From positions 992,001 to 1,056,000 of the forward strand of contig JALUTQ010000039.1 in the NCBI GenBank assembly GCA_032718865.1: 64,000 nt of DNA. Direction: 5' to 3'. Positions 1 to 10,028 of this stretch are shown piece by piece; the stretch's first letter is position 1, and every line of letters starts with the position of its first letter. The translations under genes were made by a program, and so were the position numbers. The stretch comes from Tilletia caries. Its lineage: Eukaryota; Basidiomycota; Exobasidiomycetes; Tilletiales; Tilletiaceae. A model generated the notes under the pieces. It did not search any database. It was not told the origin of the DNA and saw only the letters and a program-made list of their open reading frames with translations.

Positions 1-78
1 CGAGCGGCCTGCTCCTGCCCCTCCGTCGTACCCAAGGCCGCGTCCGCGTTGAAGGCCTCCTTTTCAAGCACGGGCGAG

Positions 79-1311
79 TCAGTGGCGGACGAGGACCTTC
101 GCCGTGCATGTTGAGGGCAGGTGCTGCTCCATGAAGCTGCCAACATCGTGGATGAAGCCGGAGACGACAATGAGGGGACGGGTCTTGGCCTCAGCCTGGT
201 AGTCGGACCATGAGATGACGGGAAGGTGGTTGGCGGAAGTGGGCCAGGTGATGTCGCGGTTGCCTTCGTGCAGCTTCTGGAGCTCCATTGCGAGACGACC
301 CTTGCGGACTTCGTTGTCGGGGAACACGTGAAGGTGCGAGGCCAGTCCGAGGAACGACATGGTGGCGATGGACCACTTGGTAGGGTCGGACTGGTACCAC
401 TTGGTGGCATTCCTGTAGTCCATGGGGAACTGGTGGTGGAAGTTGTGGTAACACTCGCCGACGGTGACAAGGGCGGTGATGAAGTGGTCGCGAGGAGTCA
501 TCTTGTTGTCGAAGGATGCCTCACCCGGCCAGTGCGCGAGTGAGTTGACGCAGAAGGTTGAGTGGTGAACAAACACGAGATGGACGACGGCGGCGTAGTA
601 GAAGCCACCGCGCGTCATTCCAGCCGAGACCAGCAACGACGGTGGGGAAGACGAAGCCTATGAGAATGATGAGGGGAAGGTAGAAGCGGTGCTGGAACTT
701 GATGACAGGGTTCTTGCGGAGGTCGCTGATGTCAGCAACACCGGGGTTGCGACGGGCTTGATGATCATCCAACCGATGTGGGACCACAGAAGACCGTTGT
801 GGGCTCCGTACGGGTCGAGGTTGGTGTCGGTGTAACGGTGGTGCGCGCGGTGACCACGAGCCCACCAGTGGATGGAGCCCTCAACTGCGCCAGTGCCCAT
901 GAATGCGAGGAAGTAGTCAAGAGGAGTCGAGGCGTTGTATGCGCGGTGTGCCCACAGTCTGTGGTAACCGGCGGTGATGCCAAGACCAGTGAGGAAATAG
1001 TATACGAAGGACCACTAGAAGGTCGTAGCCTGCAATGGTGTTGTCCAGATACCGTAGGCGGCGAGGATTGGTGTTGTGAAGAGGACAATTGTGGAAACAT
1101 ATTGTAGCTCATTGAAGATGTTGGAGAGGCGGAAGGGTGGCAAGTCGTCGGGCTTCTGAAGCATGCGCTGAATGTAATTGTCTGACAGGCCGTCGTCGGC
1201 GTGGCCGGACTTGGGTGCCTTGACAGGAGCGGCACGCTTGGTCTGTGTGCTCTCGTCCTCTGTCTGGGGAGGAGTGGCGATTGGTGCCAGACGCGAGTCA
1301 GTGGCCGACAT
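79..1311 (-). pseudogene. Delta-9 acyl-CoA desaturase (OLE1-like), frame-broken copy
   Basis: Membrane stearoyl-CoA desaturase family, ER fatty-acid desaturation. The chosen ATG at 1311 begins MSATDSRLAP. All three histidine boxes are present (HRLWAH, HRAHH, HNFHH), as are the hydrophobic segments. Three lesions are visible: an in-frame TAG at 1015-1017 just before WSFVYYF; a frame change near 754-756, where CCC stands where CCCC would restore [10 protein letters not shown]; and a second frame change near 609-614, where two bases appear missing, returning to the first frame. The C-terminal cytochrome b5 domain starts (FIHDVGSFMEQH) but the expected HPGG does not follow, and a TGA ends the frame at 79-81. 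Family members normally have roughly 90 more residues here. The protein is recognisable throughout, so decay looks recent. The single-base lesions could be assembly error; the TAG and the lost b5 tail are harder to explain that way. The family call is secure, the pseudogene status less so. Confidence 0.8.
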
Positions 1312-2157
1312 GATTGTGGATGTGCTGTGATGAGGTCGGTAAGGATGTGTGGGTATGAGAGGTCGTAAGAGAGATGTGTGGGTGTGTGGGTGGCGGTGCA
1401 ATTTGGCGAGCGCTCCGCGAGCAGAGTTGCGGACGTGAAGCGCCGTCTCCAACCCTTGGCAACCCTCGCAGTCCCCAACGAGGGGGTCCCGCTGGGTGGT
1501 TGACCAAGGGAGGAGAGAGGGAGGGGGAGGTAGGTGGTCGAGCCACAAGTTGAAGACGGGCCCGTCGCAGTGACGATGGTGAGAAGGGCCTGGTCGACGC
1601 CGAACGCCTCCTCCGCCTCGTCCTCCGCCACAGCCAATTCCACACCCAACTTCCTCCCTTCGTCCGTCTGGCGCAGTTCGGACGAGAAGCGGCGTTATGA
1701 AGACGCGGCCGCTGTGGTTGGTTCGGTTCGGGGAGGTGAGGGTTGTCTTGGGGCTGTTGACATCAGGGAACCTGTTTTTGAGTTGTTTGGAGATGATCAG
1801 CGAGAGAAACCCAGATTGCAGATGTTACAGAGCAACTCACCTGCAAAGATTCAGCTTGACGAACAACACAGAAAGAGGTTTGCCGACGGTGCTTCCGGAC
1901 ACCGTTTGTCGCGGTCGACAGTGCTTCCGGGCACCGTTTGTCGCCCCGACCAACAACTCCGGGCATCCCTTGCGCGAACGCATCCCGTGTAATCCCACTA
2001 GGGGTTCGACACGGGCGGCTGACCTCAGAGCTGAGGCCGGGGACGGGGAAGAACTGTAGAATGGAAGTCCAAAAGCAAACGGACTTCCTGTTGAACCAAG
2101 GAGGCGGTCAGCAATGAGAATGATAGAGAACGAAGAGGAATGGTGGGAGGTACTCAC
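1312..2157. other. Gene-free stretch between desaturase and kinase relic
   Basis: I see no gene here. It contains the presumed desaturase upstream region and a 32-bp imperfect tandem repeat (two units) at 1888-1950 built around the words TGCTTCCGG and CACCGTTTGTCGC. The sequence beyond the kinase splice donor was read for a HRDLK catalytic loop and none was found. Confidence 0.5.
1888..1950. repeat. Two-unit 32-bp tandem repeat
   Basis: Two adjacent copies, 1888-1919 and 1920-1950, differ at a few positions. Each contains TGCTTCCGG(A/G)CACCGTTTG. They lie just where the kinase relic loses its coding similarity. No function is apparent. Confidence 0.75.
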
Positions 2158-2728
2158 TGTGTAGAAGTCCGTAAGATGCGCCGCGCGTGCTGAGGTTGAG
2201 ATGGGTGTCAACTGTGACTGCGAGACAGAGCTGTCCGAAGAGACGGCGTGCTTCGGCGTCGGGTAAGGTTCCCCGCTCGACGAGGTAGTCGTACAACTCG
2301 CCCCCCGCGCAGAGTTTGGACACCATCCAGATGGAAGAGTCGGTCGCGAGGACCTCGTAGAGCTGGGTGACGTGTGGGTGGTGCAGCTTGCGGTGATGGT
2401 GGATCTCCCTGGTGAGCGCGGCGGCTGCGTGGGAGGAGTGTGACTTGGGGATCTGCTTGATGGCGACGCGGGTGTTGGTAAGTCGATATGTGGCCAGACT
2501 GACTTTGCCGAAGGTGCCCTCTGCGATCGGCCTTCCGAGGGTGTAGTTCCCGACGGTCTTGAGTGCTGAGGAGGCGTGGAGCTCCTGTCCGAGGTCTTCG
2601 TATGCGCTTGCGCGGGCGGCCTTCTGCCGTGCGGACATGTTGGCGGCTGATGCTGTGGAGGAGGAGGATGGGCCGACGCCTGTGTAGGCTGTGCTGCCAT
2701 TGATGCCGCTCCCGCTGTTCATCCCCAT
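2158..2728 (-). pseudogene. Ser/Thr protein kinase N-lobe, truncated (CAMKL-like)
   Basis: From ATG 2728 the frame runs through a Ser/Ala-rich head into a kinase N-lobe: VGNYTLGRPIAEGTFGKV is the glycine-rich loop, RVAIKQIPK carries the ATP-binding lysine, TREIHHHRKLHHPH is helix C with its glutamate, and GGELYDYL follows the hinge. This resembles AMPK-related (CAMKL) kinases. At 2157 a GTGAGT donor interrupts the frame just where the HRDLKxxN catalytic loop should begin. Nothing in the next kilobase on this strand supplies HRD, DFG or the C-lobe, so only about half a kinase domain remains. It could be a truncated gene, or the rest may have been moved away by rearrangement. The subfamily is uncertain. 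Confidence 0.6.
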
Positions 2729-3227
2729 CGCTGGTGGCACTGTCGAAGAGCTGACAGTAAGCAGCCCAGCCGAGGTCGAGGAGGCTTAGTCGTGTCTGAT
2801 GGCGAAGAAGGCATCGGCGAGGAGCAGAAGCCGGGACTCGACGGGAGACTGGTGCTTGGGGGGACGGGTGCTTGAAGCCTTGAAGCTGCAGCTGCTCTGG
2901 TTGGGAGTGGACAGGTTGACGGCTGTCTGGCTGGTGGGTGTTGAGCAGCGGGTCGACAGCGTGAAGAGGTGAGTGTTTCAGCAGCGTACCCGCAGCGCCT
3001 CATTTTTTACTGAGACGCACCGGCGCAGTCGATCCAGTCATTCTCTCTCTCTCTCTCTTGAAACATCCTCTCTTTGTACATCGTTTGAAGATTGAAACGC
3101 GAGTGTGTTCATTGGAAGGGTTGTGTCGAAAGAGGAAAGAACACCACAGCAAAGGACCAGGAGAGAATCCGATAGGGTCAAGTTCGGTCGCCGCGAATGA
3201 GGAACAGTGGAGAAGAATCCGATAGGA

Positions 3228-3734
3228 TCAAGCGCGGTCGCCGCGAATGCGTCGGGCGAGCTTCATGTCCTTGGGCATGACGGTCACGCGCTTGGCGTGG
3301 ATGGCGGCCAAGTTGGTGTCCTCGAACAGGCGAACGAGGAAGGCCTCCGAAGCCTCCTGCAGCGCGCCGATAGCCGCCGACTGAAATCGAAGGTCAGTCT
3401 TGAAGTCCTGCGCGATCTCCTTCACGAGACGCTGGAAGGGGAGCTTGCGAATGCACAGCTCCGTGCTCTTTTGAAAGCGCCGGATCTCGCGTAACGCGAC
3501 CGTGCCCGGTTTGTACCGATGGGGACTCTTGACTGTGAGATGGACGCATCGTCAACACCAAGGAAGAAGACCGGCAGGGAAGGACAACTCACCTCCGGCA
3601 ATTCCCTTTCCGGGTTGAGTTGGGTTGGTAAGGGCCGCAGGGTTGGTAAGGGCCGCAACCTTCTTCGTCGAGAGGACAGCCCGAGGGGCTTTGCCGCCGG
3701 TCGAGCGTCGCGCCGTTTGCTTGGTACGAGCCAT
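3228..3734 (-). CDS. Histone H3 variant with a rewritten N-terminal tail
   Basis: Two exons (3734-3593 and 3532-3228) joined across a 60-nt GTGAGT...CAG intron give about 148 residues against 135 for canonical H3. The histone-fold half is close to canonical: [48 protein letters not shown] and LARRIRG at the end. The loop between the first helices has no insertion and keeps DLRFQS, which argues against CENP-A. The tail begins [18 protein letters not shown], so position 9 is Arg instead of Lys. After residue 17 the usual KQLATKAARKS block is gone, replaced by Ala/Thr/Asn/Pro-rich sequence containing an 18-bp tandem duplication (AALTNP twice). K4, K14 and a K36 equivalent (GVKSPHR) remain; K18 and K27 are not recognisable. 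It may be a replacement variant or a decaying copy. It is intact as read. Confidence 0.85.
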
Positions 3735-4209
3735 ATCAATAATGAGGGAGTGTAGGAGTAGGAGTCAAGTGAGGATGAAGGAGCTGTGAGGAGGGGAAAC
3801 TCAGATGGAGGATGCCCCATCGAGGCTCCTCTTATAGGCGGCAGTCGCACTGCAACGAAGACAAGGAGCAAGAGGCGAAGCTGGGGTGAGTCTCTTTCGG
3901 GTAAAAACGAGTAAAGCAGGGTCCACTCACTTGGCAGCAAGATGTCACGCCACCCGAGTCGAAACTCGGGTCTAGGAGGGTAGTATCAAGTATAGTCGGG
4001 TTTATGGAATCGTATTTCCTGTGTACGAAATGTGAAGGGAAAAGGAGGGGTGCGTCAGTGCCTGAGTGCGCGCTTCCATACTCGCGGTACCCAACGAACC
4101 AAGAGTGGCGATTGGGCTGGATGTTTCGCCATGTCATTGCGCCTCCTCCGCCTCCTTCTTCTCCGACCGCCGCTGCTGACGCCGAAGCTGAACTTGCTCC
4201 TCCTCCACA

Positions 4210-5385
4210 CGCTTAGCCCGCCCAAGGTCCCCCACCTCCCCCACCTCGCCCTCCATGCCTCATTCCGAATCCGCTCCGCACCCGCCTCAGCAACCTGCCA
4301 GACCGTCAACAATGGGTTGGTCGTCGTGATCACCGGGAACACACTCGCATCCATCACCCGCACATTGGCAGCCCCGGCCCCCAGACCCGCGTGTGCCGGT
4401 CCCCCACCACGGCCAGAGGGTCCGTCGTGGGGGTGCCCATCTTGCAGGTGCCGCATGGATGGTACACGGTGTGGGCGACGCTGCGGGAGTAGGCGGAGAG
4501 GTCCGCGTCGGACTGGAGTTGAATTTGAGGGCCGGGTGCGACTTCGCAGAGCAGGTGGCGAGCGTAGCAGGGCTGCGCTCGCCCACCTGGCTATCTTGCG
4601 TGCAATCTTGATCACCTACACAAGCTACAGGAAACAAACAATCACTCATCCTATTGTCAGCAAGGCGATTACATGAAAAGGAAGTCCGACTCATCAGACT
4701 CACAATGTGGGCACCGTACCTTGCTCGTCTTCAAGGAAGGCAATCCAACAAGGGCTTATCCTGCCCGTCTGCGCCTGCGCTTTGCAGACTAAGCTTGCTT
4801 CGACCCTGGCTACGGGTGATGTGATGTGAAGCGTCACACAGCTGGCATGTGCTGGTACATCGAAGCCGAGTCTGCCTGGGTGCTTGGCCCAAGGGACCTG
4901 GTTGATGTGTGCCTACCATACCAAAGGAGCGAAAGCAGAGAGTGTCAGTTTCTTCCCAGCGCCGCGAGCGAGGACGGTTCAAACGCACCATCAAGTCCGG
5001 TCCCAGGTGCGAGGTCGGTTCGTTAGGCCAGTGCTCCGATCTAGACTCGCCCGCCCGAGGCAAGATCCGCAAGAAGAGACCCGCATCGCTCGACATGACC
5101 GTCTCCGCCGGCGTATCCCAAGTGTATCCCAAGTCTCCCACATGATGATCGACTCCGGATGTTCCTGCAAGTTATCGCCCACGCCGGGCACGTCGATGTG
5201 GACTCGTAGCCCTAGCTGCTCTAGCTCCGCTCGCGGACCGATGCCGCAGAGTAGTAGAAGGCGCGGAGTGTCGATGGGGCGCAGAGGATCACGTCCTGTT
5301 TGGGGCGGAGGCGCAGAGTGTCGTGGGGCGCAGAGAGCGCAGAAGATCACGTCCTGTTTGGGGCGGAGGCGCGGAGTGTAGGAAG
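4210..5385 (-). pseudogene. GMC oxidoreductase (choline dehydrogenase/alcohol oxidase-like) relic
   Basis: FAD-dependent GMC family, C-terminal two thirds only. Visible blocks in order on the minus strand: IDTPRLLLLCGIGPRAEL and DVPGVGDNLQEHPE (end of the FAD/substrate domain), TPAETVMSSDAGLF, VTLHITSPVAR, KPLLD, then VAHTVYHPCGTCKMGT and NVRVMDASVFPVITTTNP, which carries the catalytic-histidine neighbourhood and the C-terminal signature. These blocks lie in different frames. One frame break is an 11-nt tandem duplication (CTTGGGATAC repeated) near 5110-5135; others fall near 4410, 4790 and 5275. The N-terminal GxGxxG FAD loop is not seen upstream. The gene is not translatable as it stands. 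Confidence 0.7.
5261..5378. repeat. 50-58 bp tandem duplication inside the GMC relic
   Basis: Units 5261-5310 and 5311-5368 plus a 10-nt stub share GATCACGTCCTGTTTGGGGC and GCG(C/G)(A/G)GAGTGTCG. They duplicate the segment encoding the VILCA...IDTPR region of the oxidoreductase and contribute to its broken frame. Confidence 0.8.
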
Positions 5386-6049
5386 AAGGGTCAGCCGTCA
5401 GTGAGAGGAAAGGCCACAGTATGTCAGAACAAGCACGCACCGGTACACAGATGCGCAAGCTCGACTCTCTCTCTCGAGATCGCCCCAAGGAAGAGAGAGG
5501 TGGCTATGAGTATGTGTCGGTGTGTGCATTCGTTGGCGTGTGTGGTGGTGGTCACGAATGAAGATCCGACGTCCAAGTCAAAAGGGGAGCACTTCGCTGT
5601 TCCATACGTAACCCACATCCTCAACCTTGACCACCACCATCGACGTAACGTAACGCACACGGTACACACGGTAACACCAACCCCACCCAACCTGATCCCA
5701 GCCAGAACCCAGCGCCCAGCACGTTACCCGAGCCGTCGAGTATCCGACTCCATCTCCGACTCTGGCCCGCGTATCCCTCAACTCCTCAACCGTCCCCCGC
5801 CCTTCGCCATCGCCGAATCGTAGGCGACACACCTAGCTCCTCAGCAGCCCCACTGCCGGACAGCGAGGTTGTGTGGTGACGGACACTCGATAACCCTTCA
5901 TCAACATCTCTCAAGGCCCCCCCTTCCAACCCAACGAGGAACCGCGCGTCACACTAAACGACATGTGAGTGACCCTGCCCTAACTATGACACACTTTGAT
6001 GCAGAATGTTGTTCGAACCTGACGCTGTCCATCTTCCCCCAGTCCAAGA

Positions 6050-6994
6050 ATGGCGGACACAGAACAGGAATTGGAATGCAGTGCGACACAAGGTGGAACG
6101 GTCACTGTGCGCGATCCAGCAAACGGACTCGCCCTGTCTGCTTCTCAAGGAGGCACGATTCGCGTCCACCAGGACACCCCACCCCCCGGACGGATGACAC
6201 GCAGTCGCAGCCGCCTGCAAAGGACGGTCCAAGTCGACGACTGGGGCGCCCTGGGAACCTGTACATTGACCCAAGGAGGGTCATCGTACTGGAGGGTGGA
6301 CCCATCCAAGCCGGGAGTGATTCATCGCGCGGACGGAACACTTGAGGTGGAACCTTCCGACGACGAGGACACAGAGGAGGAGGGAGGGATCCATCGCGCG
6401 AACAGAACACTGACGTTGGAACTTTCCGACGACGAGGACACGGACACCAACGAGCAGGATGACCAACCAGCCGCCGCAGCCCACCCCCATCGTAGCCCTC
6501 ACTCGGAACCCACGCTCACCCTCACCCCGACCGATGCTCCGACCGCAACCCCTGCGGAAGACACTGCACCCAAGGACCACGAAGACGCGACAGCAGACGC
6601 TACGACGGAAGCCACAGCCAACACGACCGTCGAGGACAACACAGCCGTCGTTGTCCCAAAGACGACTATGTCGAACGCGGCCAGGCTCGCGGTCGAATCT
6701 GGCACGAATAAGTGGAGGGAATGGGCATATGAAGGGGTGTTTGAGTACGTGAACCGGACCTGCCGAGGGGAGGCACTGACAGACAAGGAGATGATGGAGG
6801 AGGCAACCAAAGCCGCGACGCCCCGCCGGAGCTCGCACTCCGACACCACGCCCAACCCATCCCGCGCAGAACGTCTAGGACACCTCCGCGAACGATGGCG
6901 ATGTTCGCTATGCGCCAAAGTCATCCACGCGCAGGTCGGAGTAACCACTAACCTGCGGAAGGGTAAGCATAAGTGCGAACCTCGCGGGCGATAG
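6050..6994 (+). CDS. Orphan 314-aa protein with C-terminal Cys/His cluster
   Basis: Uninterrupted frame from ATG 6050 to TAG 6994. I do not recognise the family. The N-terminal third has three copies of a short motif, (A/L)TQGGT or ASQGGT followed by V/I-R/V, and a duplicated acidic unit, IHRA(D/N)xTLxxExSDDEDT, at roughly residues 85-130. A Thr/Ala/Pro-rich linker follows. The last 100 residues look folded (WREWAYEGVFEYVNRTC) and end in WRCSLCAKVIHAQ...NLRKGKHKCE. This CxxC...HxC pattern resembles a C2HC or BED-like zinc finger of the sort often seen in transposon-derived proteins. No transposase or terminal repeats were found around it, and a DNA-binding role is only a guess. Lack of introns is unusual for this window. 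Confidence 0.6.
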   Translation: MADTEQELECSATQGGTVTVRDPANGLALSASQGGTIRVHQDTPPPGRMTRSRSRLQRTVQVDDWGALGTCTLTQGGSSYWRVDPSKPGVIHRADGTLEVEPSDDEDTEEEGGIHRANRTLTLELSDDEDTDTNEQDDQPAAAAHPHRSPHSEPTLTLTPTDAPTATPAEDTAPKDHEDATADATTEATANTTVEDNTAVVVPKTTMSNAARLAVESGTNKWREWAYEGVFEYVNRTCRGEALTDKEMMEEATKAATPRRSSHSDTTPNPSRAERLGHLRERWRCSLCAKVIHAQVGVTTNLRKGKHKCEPRGR

Positions 6995-8039
6995 CCCTCC
7001 ACGATGAAGTAACCCTCACTCTCGGAATACAATCAACCCTTGATAACCCATCACCACATCTCTCCTGACAGACTGACGGACTGAACGATCCTGCGCTCGC
7101 TACTGTAGGACTTGCGGAAGGTAAACGTCGCATCAAGATAGAGGTTGTTGCAATAGGTAGCGGTCATCGCATTGTCTCGCTGAGACACCCGACCCTTGGG
7201 GCTCAGTAGTAGTAATCCTAGAACAACACATCAACCATCTTACTACGTCACCGATTCAGCACCTTGTTTTAGGCAAAAAGTAAGGGGTAGAAATCCGTAT
7301 AGATTTAGCATATCCCTAAAAACCCCGGATAAGCGGTCGATTTTAGGGATTGTCTAAAAAAGATCTAAAACGCTGTTGTAGGTCGGAATTTAATGCATCT
7401 AAAACGCCACCGAAGGTGGCAGTGATGCCTGATGGGATTGCCGGGTAATCCAACACGCAGGCTCTCCAGGCGAATGATTGAGCGATGCAGGCTGCTGTGG
7501 CCTGTGTCCCACACACAAGGGAAAAGAAGCGCCCGAGCGCTACGTCATGGTCCGTGGAAGGAGGGCTGTGTCAGAACCCCAGCGAAACACCATGCATGGG
7601 TTTGGAACTTGGAGGTTTGGACTTTGGAAACGTCTCGGTCGGACTCCACAACAAGAGGAGCATGCTCTTAATTTGTGCATGGCGATTCATTGCGCCCCCG
7701 GCCACCGCCGCGCGAGTGAAACTACCCTAGGAGGGTCCGGTAAGACGTCCGGGGGTGGTCTCTCCAAAAATGCTCCTCCAAGGCGTATCTGCGCTCCATT
7801 TTTAAAGGGTCTGGGCAAAATGCTCCCAGGACCCTCTTCGCCCAAAACGTCCCAGGAGCATCCTGGCGCCAACACTCTGGGGGCCATCCTGTCAATACTA
7901 TTCGTGAACGATCTCTCACTTATATGATCTCAGGAGCATCCCACAGGCCACTGACACCAGTAACAAATATGAATAGAAAGCGAAATTGGATTGCGATAGT
8001 GAGCCATAGCATACAGGCACTAGGCAGGGAAAAGAGAGG
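6995..8039. other. Gene-free stretch, AT-richer, no recognised content
   Basis: No convincing gene. 7260-7410 is locally AT-rich with repeated CTAAAA words. 7730-7900 contains several related decamers around CAAAATGCTCC and CCAGGAGCATCC. It could be remnant repeat DNA; no terminal repeats or target-site duplications were found. Confidence 0.4.
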
Positions 8040-9334
8040 TCAGTCGACCGAGACGCCTCCGCCCTCAAGTAAATACCCTCCCAGCCCCCGTGTCTTGAAC
8101 CGCCCACCGTAGACCGTCGCGCTTCTGAAAAGGAGGATTGAAAGTATCAGCAAGAAGCGAAAGTTGGCACTTGGGACTTTGGGAGGGAAAAACTCACTGA
8201 CTGGGGCTTGATGATTGAAGAAACCGCAATCCGACTCTGAAGAGGTAAGTCATACTCACCTTCGAACAGGTAGTACGCTAGAAAGGCGAGAAGCGCAAAG
8301 TAGTCAGTGTGCATGCGCTCGTCAGATGTCGACGTCCGACGAAGACAAGCTACTCACACTATCCTCGCAACCGGCGCGCATCGCCTACTCCCATATAGGG
8401 GCTGCCAAGGAGGGAAGGAGGAAAGGGACAAAGAAGTCAGACTGGAGCAGATGCTAGAGAGGAACACGAAGCAGAGGCAAGAACGAACCAACGCGGACTG
8501 ATAAAAGGGCGATGTTGAGCTGCAGAGGGAGATCAGAGAGGGGATTGACACGAGAGGAAGAATAGGGCCTATAGGAGAGGATGGGGAATATGTTGGTCAG
8601 CGGTGCGAGCGGAAGATAGAGACAGCGGCCTGTATGCTCACGATTAGCGTCTGATATCTGCCGCGAATGAGGTTCGGAAGCTGTGAGACAGTGAGTGAGT
8701 GAAGAGGATGAACAAGAAGTCAGACCAGGGCAAGAATGGGAGAAGATCAAGAAGCAAAGACATACCATGCATCTGGTAGTATAGTTGCTGCTCTGCTGCT
8801 GTGGGGATGATGATGTCGATGACAAGCGCGAAAGAATGCAGAAGAGGGGATGAAGAAGCACTCACTGTGACCTTGCTGCTGTTGTGCGGAAGTGGCGTGT
8901 GTGAGGATGTGGTGGTGGAGAAGAAGGAGACGTCGGTTCAGACTTTCAGAGGGGGAAAGGGGCGAGGCAGAGAGGTCAGTGCGAATGAAGAATTAATGAG
9001 GGGCTCGAGCGCATCGGAAGCGCCGAACTGGCGGAGCTTGGGCCATGCTGGTGCAGGATGCCGGATGCGGTGGACGAGGAAGATCGTGTGAGGACGGCCG
9101 ATGGAGAGGAGAAGGCCAGGCACAGTGCTGCTGCTGCTGTGCGCTGGCGATGCGAGACGAGGCAGTAAGTCCCAGGGTGGTTGTCATGCTGATTTGCTCC
9201 GGGGACAGTCGACTCACCGATGCTGCTGGGAAGGCTTTGTATGCTGGGCCATCCAGGGACCATGAGGATGCTCCCAGGATGATTTGCCTCCACAACGGTC
9301 CAAGGATGATCGGCAGAAAACGTTCAAAATACAT
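8040..9334 (-). CDS. Possible mini-exon gene for a small hydrophobic protein (tentative)
   Basis: The minus strand shows a chain of candidate short exons bounded by GTGAGT-type donors and CAG/TAG acceptors. A first exon from ATG 9334 (MYFERFLPIILGPLWRQ) is hydrophobic. A later exon reads YFALLAFLAYYLFEG before a GTGAGT at about 8252, the next reads SRIAVSSIIKPQ, and the last, ending at a TGA at 8040, reads VYGGRFKTRGLGGYLLEGG. The middle exons cannot be joined with confidence by eye, so the reading frame is unproven. I do not recognise the protein. It may be a small membrane protein or a non-coding spliced transcript. Confidence 0.3.
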
Positions 9335-10028
9335 TGTTGTGACTCAATTCTCAGACTCATCCCCAGACGCTCCGGCCAAACCATCCTCAGACTGCCTACA
9401 CCTCCAAATCACCCATGGGCCAGTTCACTCGTTTGGCGGTGGCTCCCGGCGTCGTGCGCAGCTTATTATTGAGGCGGGGCGTACCGCGCGCCCGGGGCGT
9501 CGAATGGAATGGTCCTCGACGTTTTTAGATTCACACACGCCCGCTCCTCGAGTAACCATCACGCCCTTTCTGGGAGCAGTCTGGATCGTCACTCGTTATA
9601 TGTTCGTCGGGAGCGAGAAAGGAAGTTCATACAATGCGAAGGAAGAGAGGGTCGGCTGGCGGACTGTTCTGGCACAGAAGCCAGAAGCCAGGAGACTAAC
9701 ACCGACTGAACGTCAGCGTGGTGCAGATGGCGGGTGGGAACAGGACCGTGCTGGTGAGAAGGAACCTGGAACGCTGCCGCCTATGAAGGGAGAGGGAGCG
9801 AAAAGATACAAGTCGAAGGCGAAGGCGAGAAAGGAGATGATGGCAGGTCGAGGCGAGATAAAGGTCCGTATTTTTCGCGCCTTTTGTCAGCTTAGACCAA
9901 GGAGGAGACGCCAGCCAGCGTAGCATCGTGGTCGAGATGGCGGGCGAGTCGAAGAGCAGCCAGTGCATGTGATACGCCGTCGTTCGAGCCCACAAACAAC
10001 TGGAAGTCTCGATTGGGGAAGAACGGGA
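9335..10028. other. Intergenic, nothing recognised
   Basis: Open frames exist on both strands but none has splice structure, motifs or composition that support a gene. A downstream frame at about 9912-10116 (FPNRDFQLFVG...) continues from the last intron acceptor of the neighbouring gene and could be an alternative 3' exon for it. Confidence 0.4.

Noticed and set aside
3228..3734. Centromeric H3 (CENP-A) identity
   Set aside because: The loop lacks the CENP-A insertion and keeps DLRFQS and the canonical C-terminus. The tail is odd but the fold is ordinary H3.
5323..5823. 166-aa plus-strand frame over the GMC relic
   Set aside because: It is antisense to recognisable GMC blocks and has no coding signature of its own.
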